From the NCBI GenBank assembly GCA_036877525.1, contig JAZGTH010000067.1:7766001-7830000 (forward strand): a stretch of 64,000 nt of DNA, written 5' to 3'. Below the pieces are notes generated by a model, which saw only the letters and a list, made by a program, of their open reading frames with translations, was not told the DNA's origin and searched no databases. This DNA is from Chromobotia macracanthus. Lineage: Eukaryota; Chordata; Actinopteri; Cypriniformes; Botiidae. Made by a program: the position numbers and the translations under genes. Of this stretch, positions 11,594 through 24,480 are shown piece after piece (the stretch's first letter is position 1; every line of letters begins with the position of its first letter).

Positions 11594-14500
11594 TGCAATT
11601 ATTTGTTATGAAGTGTTCAGTAGGCAGCTCAGGAGGTTTAAAAACTCAGCTGTAGTCTTGTCTCATTTTTCAGAGATTTGTCTATATAAAGGAGGTTCAT
11701 GTGTGTGTGCGTGTTGTGTAGCGACACATTAATGCATGGCATCTTTAATGTACTTTTGCAGCACTGTTCCCACAGGAGGAAAATCTGTATTCATCCCCAC
11801 TGTTTATCGTTTGTGAATTGAGATCTAGGGAACATCATATGGCTGCCATGCCAGTTAACACAGCTTGCGGGGTGGCTCTGGGCAAAATGGGGGCTAGGGA
11901 TGGGCTGGTAATTCTTAGTGCATCAATGGGATTAGTTATCTCTGGTGATGAGTCTCTTTCTCTCTCTGTTGATGGACACTCATGTAAAGAGAGCCAGGAA
12001 CAAATGGCATCACTTCAGACAACAGGTCCAGAAAAATGCTTTAATGCAAACATCTAGAGATCACACCGAGTATGTGCATGCATAAAGCTGTTATCATCTA
12101 CATCTGTGAGTTTACAAGTGTGAGAGAGCGGGTGAGAAAAAGGGAATAAAAGATGGTGACTCTTTAGTCAAACAGTAAATGAATAGCTTTATGCATGTAT
12201 GATTCATTTATTGACAGATTCATAAAAGAACATGAAAGACTTCAGTATCTAAATCGGTATGTTTTATTGCCAAAGGCTCTATATAATATCACCTGGTGAC
12301 CTCACGTTGTAATGTAACAGTCTATGACCTGTTCTAGAGTAAGTACAGTAAGAGAGGGTGTTTATAAAGCTGAATAAAAACTACTACTGAAAAGCTCACC
12401 CAAGTGTAAGAACTAAAAGCCAAAGTGACTTTTGTACAGCGTACTCTGTAAATTGACATACTGTCATAATGGATTTGGTGATGAAATTACTTTAGACTTG
12501 CTTGCAGTTTTTTATTTGTCTTTTGATGGAGATGTTGAGTGAGCTGGTGTGGCCTCTACTTCAGATATGATGTCAAAGATGATCAACCATCAGTCATAGA
12601 ACCTGATATTTTGTCGGTAAGCTCCGCTGCACTTGAAGTTGTTCAGCTTGAAGCAGCATTTGAAACCCATTGTACTTTTAGAATGTAATGTATTTATGAT
12701 TGAAACAGAATATTCGATGAGAAAAAATTTAGGGCAACACTTTATTTGGAAATTGATTGGACTGTGAAAAAGTATTCCATACTGAAATGGAGCCACACTT
12801 AAGTGTCAGTTTGCAAGATTGCTCCCCATTCAAAACACTGCTGACAGTGACTTTTGAGTTTTTTTTTTACCTCCTCAGATGTAGGCTGAACCCTAAGTTC
12901 ACCATTTGAGAGCATCTTAACTTTTTTAATGTATTGTTATTTACTATTGTTGCCACAGCCTTTTTTGTTTATAAATAAACCTGATGAATCATGTACAGTA
13001 AGACGAGGAATGTATATTATGCAAACTTTATGTGCGTTATTCCTGCCCAGCTAGTGTAATCAAATGGAAACAGCTCTTTTTAAACAGATTTTAGTCACTC
13101 TATTTGACTTCCATTAGTCAGACAAACAGATTGTCCAGCCCAAACTTGTGCCATTGATTAGGGCCAATGTTTCTGTTCAGGATGCTCAAACAAACAGAGC
13201 ACTGTTGTAATAACACAGAACCATATGTACACTTCACTAAGGAGTGAACCTATAAATTATTTACTTACAATTGTAGTTGCATATTAAAGGACTTTGCATA
13301 TTTGCTGGATTTAAAGAAAGTATTAAAAAGCTATTTTCTTGCATTTGTATTTTCTGTCTTAATAAATGACCTTGGTCGTATTGTGCAACATTTTTTTATT
13401 TCTGACTTTTCTGCTGACATAACCAAGGCCAGTGGAGAAAAATTATATTAATCAATAATATGCGTGATTTCCAACTAAATACTTTTACTTTTCAACATGT
13501 CATGTTGTTCAAGCTAAATGTATTGCAAATGCTGTTTTGTTAAATAATGTCTTTAAGGCAGATCAATGTTCCCAACTTGTTGCTAAAAGTTGACCAATAT
13601 AGTTAAATGTTGAACCTTTTCAATGACAATGTGCTTCAATTATTACATTGTTCAGTTGATACCCTTTCAAAGACATTTGGTCCAAACAGTTCCATCACTT
13701 TCCTTATAGACACCAAAATCCCATATTAGGCACAATTAACATGAACAAACATTCACCAGCCCAGCACATTGGTCTCCTCACATGAAATAGATCTAACTAT
13801 TTGGAGAGGGTCATCGCTTTATCCTTGAGAAACTGAGAATCCATTCATCGGCTCGGCTTGGAAACCTGACTGACGCAAATGGATCACTGGGAATATAAGT
13901 GTCCCAGCAGTAATTATGTTACAATGCTGCTACCGCACACGACCAGAGGGTTGAAGGGGTGGGGAGCGGGTGGTGGTGAAGAGAATAGTGATACTTCTCT
14001 TGTTTCATTACAAGTTTTTTTTCTCCTCCTCTTTGTCCTTTTCAATGCCTGTCATATTTACACACACAGATCATGCATAAGCAGTGTCTACTTTACATCA
14101 GTCATGACATGTAGCGTGTGCATCACAACTAAGAACATGCAGTCAAAGGGCAGTTTTAAGTGATGTTCATTGCGTTTCATTTTTTGGTGATCTTTTTACT
14201 CATGGCTTTCTGATTTTCCTTATTTTTCTTGTCATTTTGTTTTTGCCTCCAAAACATTTAGTCAGGGTTGAAAGAACATGATGTAATGGATGATCAAGGA
14301 ATAGACAGTAGTGGAAACAGGAGCCATATTGAAGTTTCCTCCATGGCTTTTTCAGCACGGCCCCTAAGGCATCTTCTCTAGTCAAAGTCACCTTGTGTAG
14401 TCCGCCCCCTCTCCCAGCTCTCGACCTTGCTTAAATCCCTGATTGATTGTGGGCACGTCTAATGTGCGCTTGGCATTCTTTCACTGTGTATGTAACATAT

Positions 14501-15819
14501 ATTTTATTGCCTTTACTTTCTCACTTGCTTTTGATCCTGGGAGAGTTTAGATATGGTGATAGCATTTTGGAGGTGAGAAGTGGCTTTCTCTCTCCCACCC
14601 TCCCTGCCTCCCCTGTTATAGTTATGCGCAAACAGTACGGAAGATCGTCTCGGCTGGCATTGATCTGGCCAGGGAATGTAACACAGTTAGAGGAGAGTTG
14701 TTGGACAGAACGTGCAGTCATTAGAAGAGATTAACCACCCAGTGACTGCCTGCTCAGCAGTATCAGAGAGCTTCCCATCAGACAAACAGTATATGAACAT
14801 CCACATCACACACACACATTTTTACTTATCTATATAAATGGGGACATTTCATAGACTTCTAGTTAGAAACCAGAAAACTTTCAGCATTTTTACAATTAAA
14901 CAAAATGCTACTTACTATTTTTATCGCGTTTTTACAAGGAGGACATCCCCAAGAGGAGGTTTAGCTCAGATTTTTCAGGCTTTTCTGACTTTTAAAAATT
15001 GACTCTTTACAAATTTGTCCCCAGTTTATGGTTAAGTAAACCCTACCCCACACATATACTTAATACATATATCCACATGTTTCACAGATGTACAGCATAC
15101 ATTACTTTCAAAGAAATTCATTTTGAGAAACGAAACTTGGTTATTTTTATTCACATCCTTCCTTTGATGCACAAACTTCATGTTTTCAGGATTAAAGCAT
15201 TACATTAGTTTTCTGAATGACATCACAATGAGTTTTGAATTAGTAACATGCGAACATTGCGAGTCATTGGCTTAGATCTACAATAAAATCTTTCAGGTTG
15301 ATTCCCGCTGCCACTAAATTAGTTATATTTCTCTGCGGCTGTATGAGAATTTATATAGAATTATTCAATTTGTTTCTTGAAGCATCAACCACACCAGCCT
15401 TATTCTTTTATTCTGTTCTTTTTTATATTTTGCATAATGAAATGCTGAAATATAAATCTGAAAACCTCTAGTTCATGGCTGAGTAAGATTAGATTCCTCA
15501 TATTTCAGTCTAACCTCTGAGGCTCTTTTGTTGACATGTACATATGCACCATTTTTCTGAAACAGCGCTCATATCCTGATCAACTTGTAAAGACTGTTTC
15601 GAACTCATTTGTCCTGTCATTTAACAGCACCTTAAGCCATGCTTTAAAAATGAAGTTAACATGGTGTGAAAAGTTTGTTACAAGCGAGCGCATGTAGCCT
15701 TTTTGCGCTATTCTATTTGCACTCGCACGCTCCCTCTCCGAGCCTCATTTTCACTCATTTTTTCACGCACACTCCTTTGCTAGATCTTATTAATTATATC
15801 TCATTAGTTGCCTTGGAAA

Positions 15820-15960
15820 CAGAGGTGAGGGAATGAAGAGTGGAGAGAGGAATCTGAGAGACTCGACAAAGCAAAGAATGAGAGAGAAAGGAAGCAAGAG
15901 AAAAGAACAAAAATGAAAGGAAGAACGCAGAAAAATGCATTAGCTGGAAGAGAGGAAAGT
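15820..15960. repeat. Purine-rich tract
   Basis: About 140 bases of almost unbroken A/G on the plus strand, with GAGAGA- and AAGGAA-type words. It has no coding signature. Such tracts can form triplex DNA; no function is inferred. Confidence 0.55.
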
Positions 15961-16691
15961 GGCATTGTCAGATTAGCATCTGAAGACATCAACAGCCTTG
16001 GAGCTGCCAGGGCTGGACTCTTTACCCTGGCCTGCTGGAGAGGAAGATAAGCACACGTGCACAAAAGCAGTCAGTACCTGCAGACACCAGCACGCCTCTT
16101 CCCCATCCAGACCAGGGACACCACATCTGCAGGTACACAGCCACCCTTAAGAGCCCAAGAACAAAAGCTGTGGCCACCCTCCCTCCTCTTCTCCCCTTTG
16201 TTGTCAGTGTTATACAAAAATGAGCCTTAAAATCCTCCCACCAGCCCTTTACTGCAACATCACATTTAATGGAGACAAATCAGTCCCTTTGTCTTTGTAA
16301 TATGATGAGCGTTTGTGGTCTGGTTCTTTGTCTTTCAAAGTTCTACACATTCTACAGTTCACGTTTACTGCAGATCTGTCCGTTCTACAGCTTCTTTGGT
16401 GTGCTATCGAGTGGTGATTCATACTTATGTAAGCTGGGAAGATTTGAGCTCCTTATCAGCAGAGGCCAAAAAAAGGAAAGCCTGGTGCTACTTGTTTAAA
16501 AAAGCAGAAATAACAGAAAGAGTGGAAAGAGAGCGAGAGCTCGTGCTGTAGTCGCCTGTGAAATGGCCCTAGTTGTGAACATAATAAGCAGGGTGGAAGA
16601 ATACACAGGAGATGGACTTGTGTAGTTGTTTAGTCTCCAACACACTGGAAGGTAACAAGGGGTGGGATTAGAGCAGATGCTTGTCACAGTG

Positions 16692-16762
16692 GCTCCCTTT
16701 CCCCCCTCTCTTTCTCCCTCTCTGCCTCTGTTTATGTCTCTCTCTCTCTTTCCCACCCTGTC
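16692..16762. repeat. Pyrimidine-rich tract
   Basis: Low-complexity C/T sequence with CTCTCTCTCTTTCCC-type runs. A chance minus-strand open frame rich in Arg, Glu and Gly runs through it, and is explained entirely by the base composition. Confidence 0.6.
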
Positions 16763-19700
16763 TGGGTATTTCTCTCATGTCTATTGGTCATCTAAAGGGG
16801 TCTGAAAAACAGGAAGTTGAGGAGCAGGATGTAGGAGTGTGCTCTGTACATGGCTTGTCCTGGGCTGTTAAGCCTTAAGGGTGGCTGTGGACAGGAAAAC
16901 GGTGCTGTCATGGTGGTGCCGGAATTGTGGATGATGTCTGTAATGTGAAAAATAATGGAAAGCTCCTATTATCAGTGCTGTCAGTAAGTTTCAGTTTATA
17001 CCTAAACAGTCTTTGAAATAAGGTAAGGAGCATTTTTTGTGTTGATGTGTGTTTATGTTGGTAAATTCTTTGTCAACCCCGTGGTAATAATTCAATGAAT
17101 TGGCAGCTGTTCATATAAGGAACCTGTTTAATTCAGATGTGTTTGTACAGTGATTAGATAAAGTTCAAGATTATGTTTTTTTATTTCTGCTGGCACAGTT
17201 AGACTCGTAGTTCAACCTACATGAATAATAAGTGAATATGTAATAGCAACACTGGCCTGATCAGGTCATATTTATGACTTGTCATATATATTTAACCATG
17301 TTAATATATAGTACTTTTGACATTCTGTGTAGTCCATATAGTTTTTCAAATGCCACTTGTGTTCCTCACATGTTTTCAGTACAGTTAAGGAAATCCTCGT
17401 TTATACTGTTAAGGGATTAGAGGAGCACTCTTTAAAATGATAGGTTTGTGTAAAAGCGATGTAGTAAAGGTTTGGAAGGAAGATAAGGGAGTGCAGTGTG
17501 TGAGTGTGCGTATGTGTGTGGTAATTACAGTGGGAATAGGGCATGTTGTATTAAGTGTGAAAAGGCCTGACCCCAGTACCAACCAGCCCTCCTACTCTCA
17601 CACTGGCATGTTCCAAAGGGAGTAAGAAAGAGAGAGGCCTACTCACTAACACAAGACCTGTTTTTCTCACACGCTCACACCCACTCACATATGCACGCAC
17701 ACACACAGCAATCATTTACATTCATGTAGAAGCTCTCAACATGGAATCATCTCGCTTACAATACAGTATCCTTCTAAGCAGAGGACATGGGAGTTAACTT
17801 GTTTATAAGACAAGGGAGTGTCAGGTGGGGCTTCTTCTCTTCTCATCTTCAGCTGCCTGTGATAAATGCATGTTTCATATCTCATGCTGGAAACCAGACC
17901 TACATTACGTTACACAAGAGAATGTTTCTAGAAGTTTCACATTGTTGTGGTGTGTTTGTTTGCACCTGTGTGCATTTGTGAGTGACTGAACGACCTGTAA
18001 ACAGCAGGGTCATGGTCATAACTGTAAACACATGGCCATGTCTCACTAGAGATCGGCTTGGTGTGCACATTCTGTGGGTCATGTACTCTTATTGATTTTC
18101 ATGTCAGGGCCAAGTAGCCTGTTCTATAGAGACATATTCCCTGCTTATCGATCATACTGACTACAGATGTTTTGTAAGCACCTTTCAAAAACGCTGGACT
18201 GGTTTAAATCAAAGACATACAGTACTGTTATCCAGGTGCGCTGTGTCAAGGGCTTTGAATACACTACATCTGAAAGGTGTTATTGCAAATGCATTATTTT
18301 GTTATTGCATATTTCACTGTTTGTGAATTAAACTGTGCCGTTGCCATAAATTACATCACATGTCAGTTATTTTAATGCTCACTTGGTTTTACATTATCTG
18401 CCCTTGATTTTCTGGGTTAATAGCGTGAAGTGTAAGACAGTGTAATTTTCAGAAGAGCTGATGTAATTTACGGTGGGCTTGGACTGCTGGCTCTGATACC
18501 CGTGTCCTGAAGCGATCCAACAGGCTCTTATTGGATCCCACCCACCGCCAACAAGCCCCACTGCATCCACCCTACTTTTCTGTATAAAGACCCAGCTTAG
18601 AGAGGGTTTTCAGACTCTTGAGGTTTTCTGTGTGACGTTTGAGCTTTTGAATTGCCACACTGACCCCAATCAGAACTTGTCACAGAGCAAAAGGTTTAAA
18701 ATTCATGTTTATACACATTTCATTCATACACAGCTCTGCTCAAAAGTTAACATATGTATTGCAAAATTTGCAAGATGTTGACAATAAGGGATCATACAAA
18801 GTTTTTTTTTGGTTAATAATAAATATTTATAAAATATTATTAACCACACACAAATTATCCTGTTCTAATTTTATATACCCTTAATTTAATATTTTATATT
18901 TAATATTTTCCATGAATGACTATCTTATAGGTACCCTGGTTTGTCTGTGCTCTGTTGCATTTACCTTAGGTCCTTAGTTTTATTTTCTACACATTTAGGT
19001 TCTTACCAATCTAAGGATGTTGAACCCATTGCTATCACAGTATCAACTGACAGTCATATAAATTGACCATCATTTATCGTTAATTTTTGTATTTTCTAAA
19101 ATATTATAGTAACTTTACTCTTCTTTGGGCGTACATTTTTTTTCCTTTGATTATCCTATCTCTTTTTTAATTAAACATCCTACATTTCTAGGATTCTTCT
19201 GTTAAGCTGTTATATATCTTACATGTGATACAGCATAATCATAACCTATAGCTTAATTAATCTAAAAACAGACTTCATCTTGTCTGAAAATGTTAGTCTG
19301 TCTGAGGTGCATTACTCTCTCCTATTCACTCACTGTAAAAAAAGTGTTTCTGTCAGATACAATCAATAATTATGTTTTGTTAGTTAGATGTGACTGTGGC
19401 AGATAACCCTGTACAATATATCATAACACAGACAGTACAGCAAGATAATTAGGGAAAAGAGTGTTTGTTATGATACTAGCACGCACCCAGACATCCATCA
19501 GGGTAAGAGAACTGCATGAACTTGCATGGACATGAAGTTTGTCATGTAGGAAAGTTGTATACATGGCACATACTGCAGTACATCAGTGTTCAGTCAAGTT
19601 TCTTATTTATTAAGATGCCCATGACCTAATTGCTTTAAGAAGGTTTTCAAGCGTAGATCAAAGAAAAGACTCATAGACATGAGGGAAACCAGTTTGTGTG

Positions 19701-21760
19701 ACACAGGGCCAAATGACATCCTCATCTCTTTCCATACAAAACACTAGCAGTGCACAAGGTTGCCAGATCTTTTCAGGGAAACGTGCATAGACAGGATCAG
19801 CTAAACTCACTAGTCTCATGTTAATAGAGAACCATTTTGGCTTGCACTTGTGCTGCAGGACTTTAGCTTGTCTATGTCTGTTAACTTGACAGAAATGTCA
19901 TGACACAATGCATTACGCTTCCAGACCTGCAGTCTCTGTGACGACCGTGACAGCTCACAAATACAATTTAGAGCAACAAGACTGAATACATGTAATTATG
20001 TTGTGTTATGTTTGGGTAAGCAGAACAACATTGTTATGGGCACACAAACACAGATAAAGCCCTTAACTGATCTTGTAAGATTCAGATGGTTAAACCAGAT
20101 GTTTTCACTGCAGTTTGAGTGATTAAAAAGAAACAACAACAAACAAAGAATAAACCGGTTGGTTTTAATCTCTTAGTTTGCAGTTGTTCATCTGTGGTGA
20201 ATAGAATATTTTATGTGTGGGCTTAAATAACTCTGATTTTAGAGCACATCTGCAAGGGTAAAATAATATAATGTATTTAAAATTAATAATCCCTCAGTTG
20301 ATTCAGATATTTGCAGATTTTCTGAACACTTTTACCCCAAAAACTGTCATTGTATTTTAAAAGCAGATTTTCAAAGTGTATTTCTGAGATTACAATTTGA
20401 ATATGTCCAGCACTCAAAACAGGCGACATGCACATGTCGTGAGTGTGAATGCTGAAGGAAGAGCACATTGTTTTTCCTTCCTGCTGGGGGACATGGTGAC
20501 TGAGAAAGAACAGTGTCACTCTCACAGGCCTGGTGTGATACGTTATAGGGAAATGTCTCATTTTGCCTGCCTGTTGTAAGAGTTTCCTACTGCGGACAGA
20601 CAGCGTGATCTCACTCCTAATAGAGACCTGCAGACACCTAAACACTTGTTTCTGTTCAGTTAGTAATTATAGTGTTTATTCCTCTGGGTCACTCACAGTC
20701 TGCTGGTCATCAACTTCCACATCTGGTGCGAGTCGTTGTCTTTTCGCTGGCATTGTATGACTACAAAGTGTGTCGTGCTGCTTCTGGTTCTCCAGAGGCA
20801 AGAGTTTCTGCTCTCCCTCAGCGTGTCTCAGATGTGAGATGTGGTTACATAGGCATTTTCTATTTACGTGTTCATCTGTGTCCATGCTGGATGGAGATGA
20901 TGAATGCTTCCTCTGAGATGTACCTGCCTCTTTGTGGGCAGGCTAGCAGGGGGAGGCAGGGACAGAAAAGAGAGAGATGACCATTCGTGGACTCCCGGGG
21001 GCAAGCTAAGCCCTGGACCCTTCTGGCTTGGCTTCCACGGTCTCTCTCACGTGTGTTGCCTCATCTGGCCCAAAGGATTTAAACTAATGTCAGCCCAATA
21101 CTGGTTACACTCTTAATCATCTTAGGAGCAAGAGCTGGCAGCATCCGGGGTTATGAGTGGAAGAGTGAAGTCTGCTTACTGTCTCCTGAGACACAGTGCA
21201 GAGGCAGGGTGTGTGTGCTTGTGTCCTAGGTTGTGTCAGAAATGCAGACAGAGAGACATGTGGGTAGAAGGGAAATAAGAAAAAAGTACCAGATGACCAA
21301 AGAGACGTTATACACTGCTTGCATTGTAAAACAAGACAGATGACTTTCTGACCTGCTTGCTTCAAGTCTGAAGTCAGCAGTAACCCACACGTAACTAAAT
21401 GATTTGTTTTTTACGTATTAGTCTGGTTGTTTTCTGAAAGTGTTTCACTAAGCTTTGTGAAAGTCACGTAAATACACATGCCGTTGTGATGCTTAGGAAA
21501 AAAATAATGTTTTGTGTCGTGATATGCAATTTTGTAACCTAATTAATCAATGATTATATTTTAACTGACACTTTTTTTGAGCCTGGTATTGAATTTCATG
21601 CGTTTGAGGGCTGATCTTCAGCTGTTTAAGAGCAGGTGTAAAGATTAGAAATCATGGGTCTCAGTCTTATCCTTCCTGCATGTATCAGGCAGAAGAAAAT
21701 GGCACATTTGACTGCTTTCATCTGCATCAGATCTTGAGTTTTCATGTTTGTAACATCTGT

Positions 21761-21820
21761 CATTTTCTTCCTCTCTCTCTCTGTCTCTCTCTCTTTTTCT
21801 TTCTCTCTTTCTCTCCACAG
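21761..21820 (+). promoter_or_regulatory. Extended polypyrimidine tract and 3' splice site
   Basis: About 50 bases of C/T with repeated CTCTCT and TTTCT words end in CTCCACAG at 21820. This is the 3' splice site of the start-codon exon. CUCUCU and UUUCU words are the known binding preference of polypyrimidine-tract-binding proteins, so this acceptor may be a regulated one; that is inference. Confidence 0.75.
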
Positions 21821-21976
21821 ATAGTTGTGTGGACACCTCAAGAGAAAGTAAGCAAGTTAGAGAGAAAGACTCACGAAGAATAAGAGGAGTACAATGTGCT
21901 AGGGGAGTGAAGGGAGACAAACTCAGTGTTTTTCTGATATTCTCGTGGTGTCAGAGAGACCAAGCAGGACGGCAAG
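21821..21976 (+). other. mef2a 5'UTR part of the start-codon exon
   Basis: This stretch lies between the splice acceptor at 21820 and the start codon at 21977. It contains one upstream ATG, at 21894, in the minimal upstream frame ATG-TGC-TAG (21894-21902). The main ATG has A at -3 and G at +4 (AAGATGG), a strong Kozak context, so initiation at 21977 is well supported. Confidence 0.8.
21894..21902 (+). promoter_or_regulatory. Minimal upstream ORF (Met-Cys-stop)
   Basis: This is the only upstream ATG in the exon. It has A at -3 but T at +4, and stops after two codons, 75 bases before the mef2a start. Such a short frame normally allows reinitiation and could lower basal translation modestly. 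Confidence 0.5.
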
Positions 21977-22030
21977 ATGGGACGGAAGAAGATCCAGATC
22001 ACAAGGATAATGGACGAGAGGAATCGGCAG
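21977..22030 (+). CDS. MEF2A transcription factor, first coding exon (MADS box N-terminus)
   Basis: The 18 codons begin MGRKKIQITRIMDERNRQ, identical to the invariant start of all MEF2 proteins. These residues form the N-terminal arm and the start of the MADS-box helix that contacts the A/T-rich minor groove of MEF2 sites (YTAWWWWTAR). The protein is a nuclear dimeric activator of muscle, heart, neuronal and immune genes. The exon ends CAG followed by the donor GTTGGT, a slightly weak site, and leaves phase 0. The MEF2 family has four vertebrate members with identical first exons; assignment to MEF2A rests on the later exons. No change from the family sequence is visible here. Confidence 0.97.
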
Positions 22031-24239
22031 GTTGGTAGCTCCTCTACCCATCATTCTCTTTTATTTTTGGGGGTAACTAATGGGGTGTCTCAAAACGTAG
22101 TGAGGTGCCTATTTTAACAGCATTTTTAGACCTCGTAGGTAATTTTGGAATGGTTGAACTTCAGTGTTGTTATGATGCTTAAAAGTATAGTCGTTATGCA
22201 GCAGACTAGATTTTCATACAGACGCATACAGAAGTTTTTATAGGGTAATTCATCAGAAAAACTGCACCTCTGCAAAATTCCATATTATGCTTAGAATTGT
22301 TCAGTTATGGGCTATTTTATGTTTGTTATTGTATGCTAAAAGTAATATTTAGGGTTGGTGTATTAAGGTAGGGATATTTGTGTTGAGGTAATATCATAAT
22401 GTAGTAGACCATGGCAAACACAAAAGGCCATTTGATTATTGCTTGGGCCATCTGTTCAATGGTTAAACATGTTGTCCCAGCATTCCTGGATAGACACACA
22501 GCAAGAGCCATAAAAAGGGACTGGGACACATTTCCAGCCTTATTTACAGACATGGCTCCCACACACCACCCTGCAATTTCGCTCCGGAGGAGCTGATGAG
22601 GCGGCCAGAGCTGGTGAGAGCCAGTCAGTGTAGCAGCAACACGGAGCAAAGGCGGACTGGGCTAAAGTGGGCCAGCTATGGCCTCTCCCTATCCCTCCAT
22701 GTCTTTACACTGGTGGGCCCGTCGGGGGCTGTCTCTCCCTGCGGTTGCAGCTGCTTGGTAGTAATTAGGAGCAGCCACTGCACCACGACACCCTCTCATT
22801 ACAGGGAGGGACAGTGGGACACACAGTACCCAGTCTCTCTCTTTCTCGCTGTCTATGTCTCTCGCTCTATTTCCCTTGCCTTTCCCCAGAAAGTACCAAT
22901 GCTCTGGCCAGCGACAGAGACAGACTGGAATTCTCGCTTGTCTACTTGCACTAAATATAAATAACACAGGCCAGTCTAGTTGCTTTCTATGACACAAACA
23001 TTTCTTCCTTTTACTGTACGCAATATGAAGAAAATAAATAAATGAAATTGATACAGTTCCAGAACGTACATGACATGCATAATATTTATTTGACAGGCAA
23101 AGTCACTGCATTTTCCATGTTTAACGATTCAATAATGAAAAAGTATGTGCCTGTCCACGTCTCCCCAGCTAGACCTGATGCACCCATTCACACCCGCTCT
23201 AAATATCATTTGCACTCTCATTGCTGAAATAACTTTCTTGCCATGCCCATGAAAAGCTAATTGAGGTTTTGCTCGCTCTCCTGAGGGTGATAACATAACA
23301 GCCCATGCCCTCCTCCCTCCCTGCCCCCAGCTCTCTCCCACCTCTCTGACAGTTACTGTGGAGGTAGCAGTTCAGCTGAGTGAGAAACTCGAATTTACAG
23401 GACAGGCCAATTATCAGCATAACACCGGGTCCTGGGTGGGATCCAAATAGGAAAGCAGCAAAGAGAAGATGTCTACTAGAAACATCAGCATCTGCACTAT
23501 GTGGCCCAGCCTACGACATCAGCAAAAAGAAAAAGACAAAAAGTATGGGTAAAAGAATCAAGACAAAACAAGAAAGTTATACTGTACAATCATTTTATAA
23601 CCGGTTGTTGATCTAATGCAATTTATACAGTTGTACAAGTAGTTTACACAGAAATGACCATTTTATAAAAAAATTTTTATGACCATTTTCATAATTTCCG
23701 TTTTTAGGTATTATTTATTTTATATTGTTAATATTTACATTATAATTTAAATAAATAATACAGTATGCAGCTTTGACATTGTTGCAAAGCTCCAAACAAG
23801 ACAAAAAGCACCATGAAAGTAAGCCATATGATGTGCTTTACATAAAGATTCTCCTGAAATTTCTACTTTTGTGTTAGACAGAGAAAACAACAGACATGAG
23901 GGTAAATCATTTTCAGAATTTTTATTTTTGCATGGACTGCTTCTTTAATTCACAGCTCCAGATGATCATGACATGCTATTTGAGAGCCTTTTTCTTCTCT
24001 GTTGTTAGCATATCCACACAAGCATGGGAGACAATACACGCGGGTAATTAATAGCGCACTTGTCCGGCAGAATTCAAATTTCACGGCTCTCATCGGAAAG
24101 AGCGGTTATCAGTGGCACACAGGCTCAGCTGTGAGTGTGGCACGGCTTGCTCAGCAGAGAGTTCTCGAGAAAGATGTAAAACATAAACCTTTTATTAGAG
24201 AGCTTGCGTAAAGTCTCGCAAAGTTCTTCCCCCCCACAA

Positions 24240-24480
24240 GTGTGAACCCGGTCTCCTGTTCGCTGTAGGGCGCTCCCCTCACCCAGGGGAGATGGCCATT
24301 AGCATACTGGGCCCATTGAAAGAAGACAATTAAAATCCTTATGTGTGCGGCTGCACCCGGAGCTGTCTTTATTCATTGCATTACAATAAAAGAATGCCTT
24401 AAGTGGCCTAATTAAATACAGTAGCAGTACTGCATGCTGCACAGGTTTCAGCAGGGGCATCTCGTATCATTATGAGAATG
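24240..24480. promoter_or_regulatory. Candidate conserved intronic element
   Basis: The texture is unlike the flanking AT-rich intron: mixed composition, TAAT-type and CATTA words, and homeodomain-like motifs such as CCTAATTAAAT and GGCCATTAGCAT without simple repeats. Introns of developmental regulators such as MEF2 genes often carry such enhancers. This is a guess from sequence texture only. Confidence 0.2.

Larger units (their letters stand above)
1856..21820 (+). other. Large first intron (about 20 kb)
   Basis: Between the candidate noncoding exon and the start-codon exon I find no coding exon. It holds a long hairpin (3854-3924), SINE copies (4939-5085 and 11419-11593), a 172-bp tandem duplication (7829-8140), a repeat tail (8955-9045), the left end of an inverted-repeat element near 12733, and purine- or pyrimidine-rich tracts (15820-15960, 16692-16762). 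The rest is unremarkable AT-rich intron sequence. Confidence 0.4.

Noticed and set aside
12733..12760. Start of a GGGCAACACTTTATT-type inverted-repeat element
   Set aside because: Only one terminus is visible and no matching right end was found, so it was not listed as an element.
22596..22964. 122-codon plus-strand open frame
   Set aside because: Composition-driven, without domain or splice support, lying in the intron between the two MADS exons.
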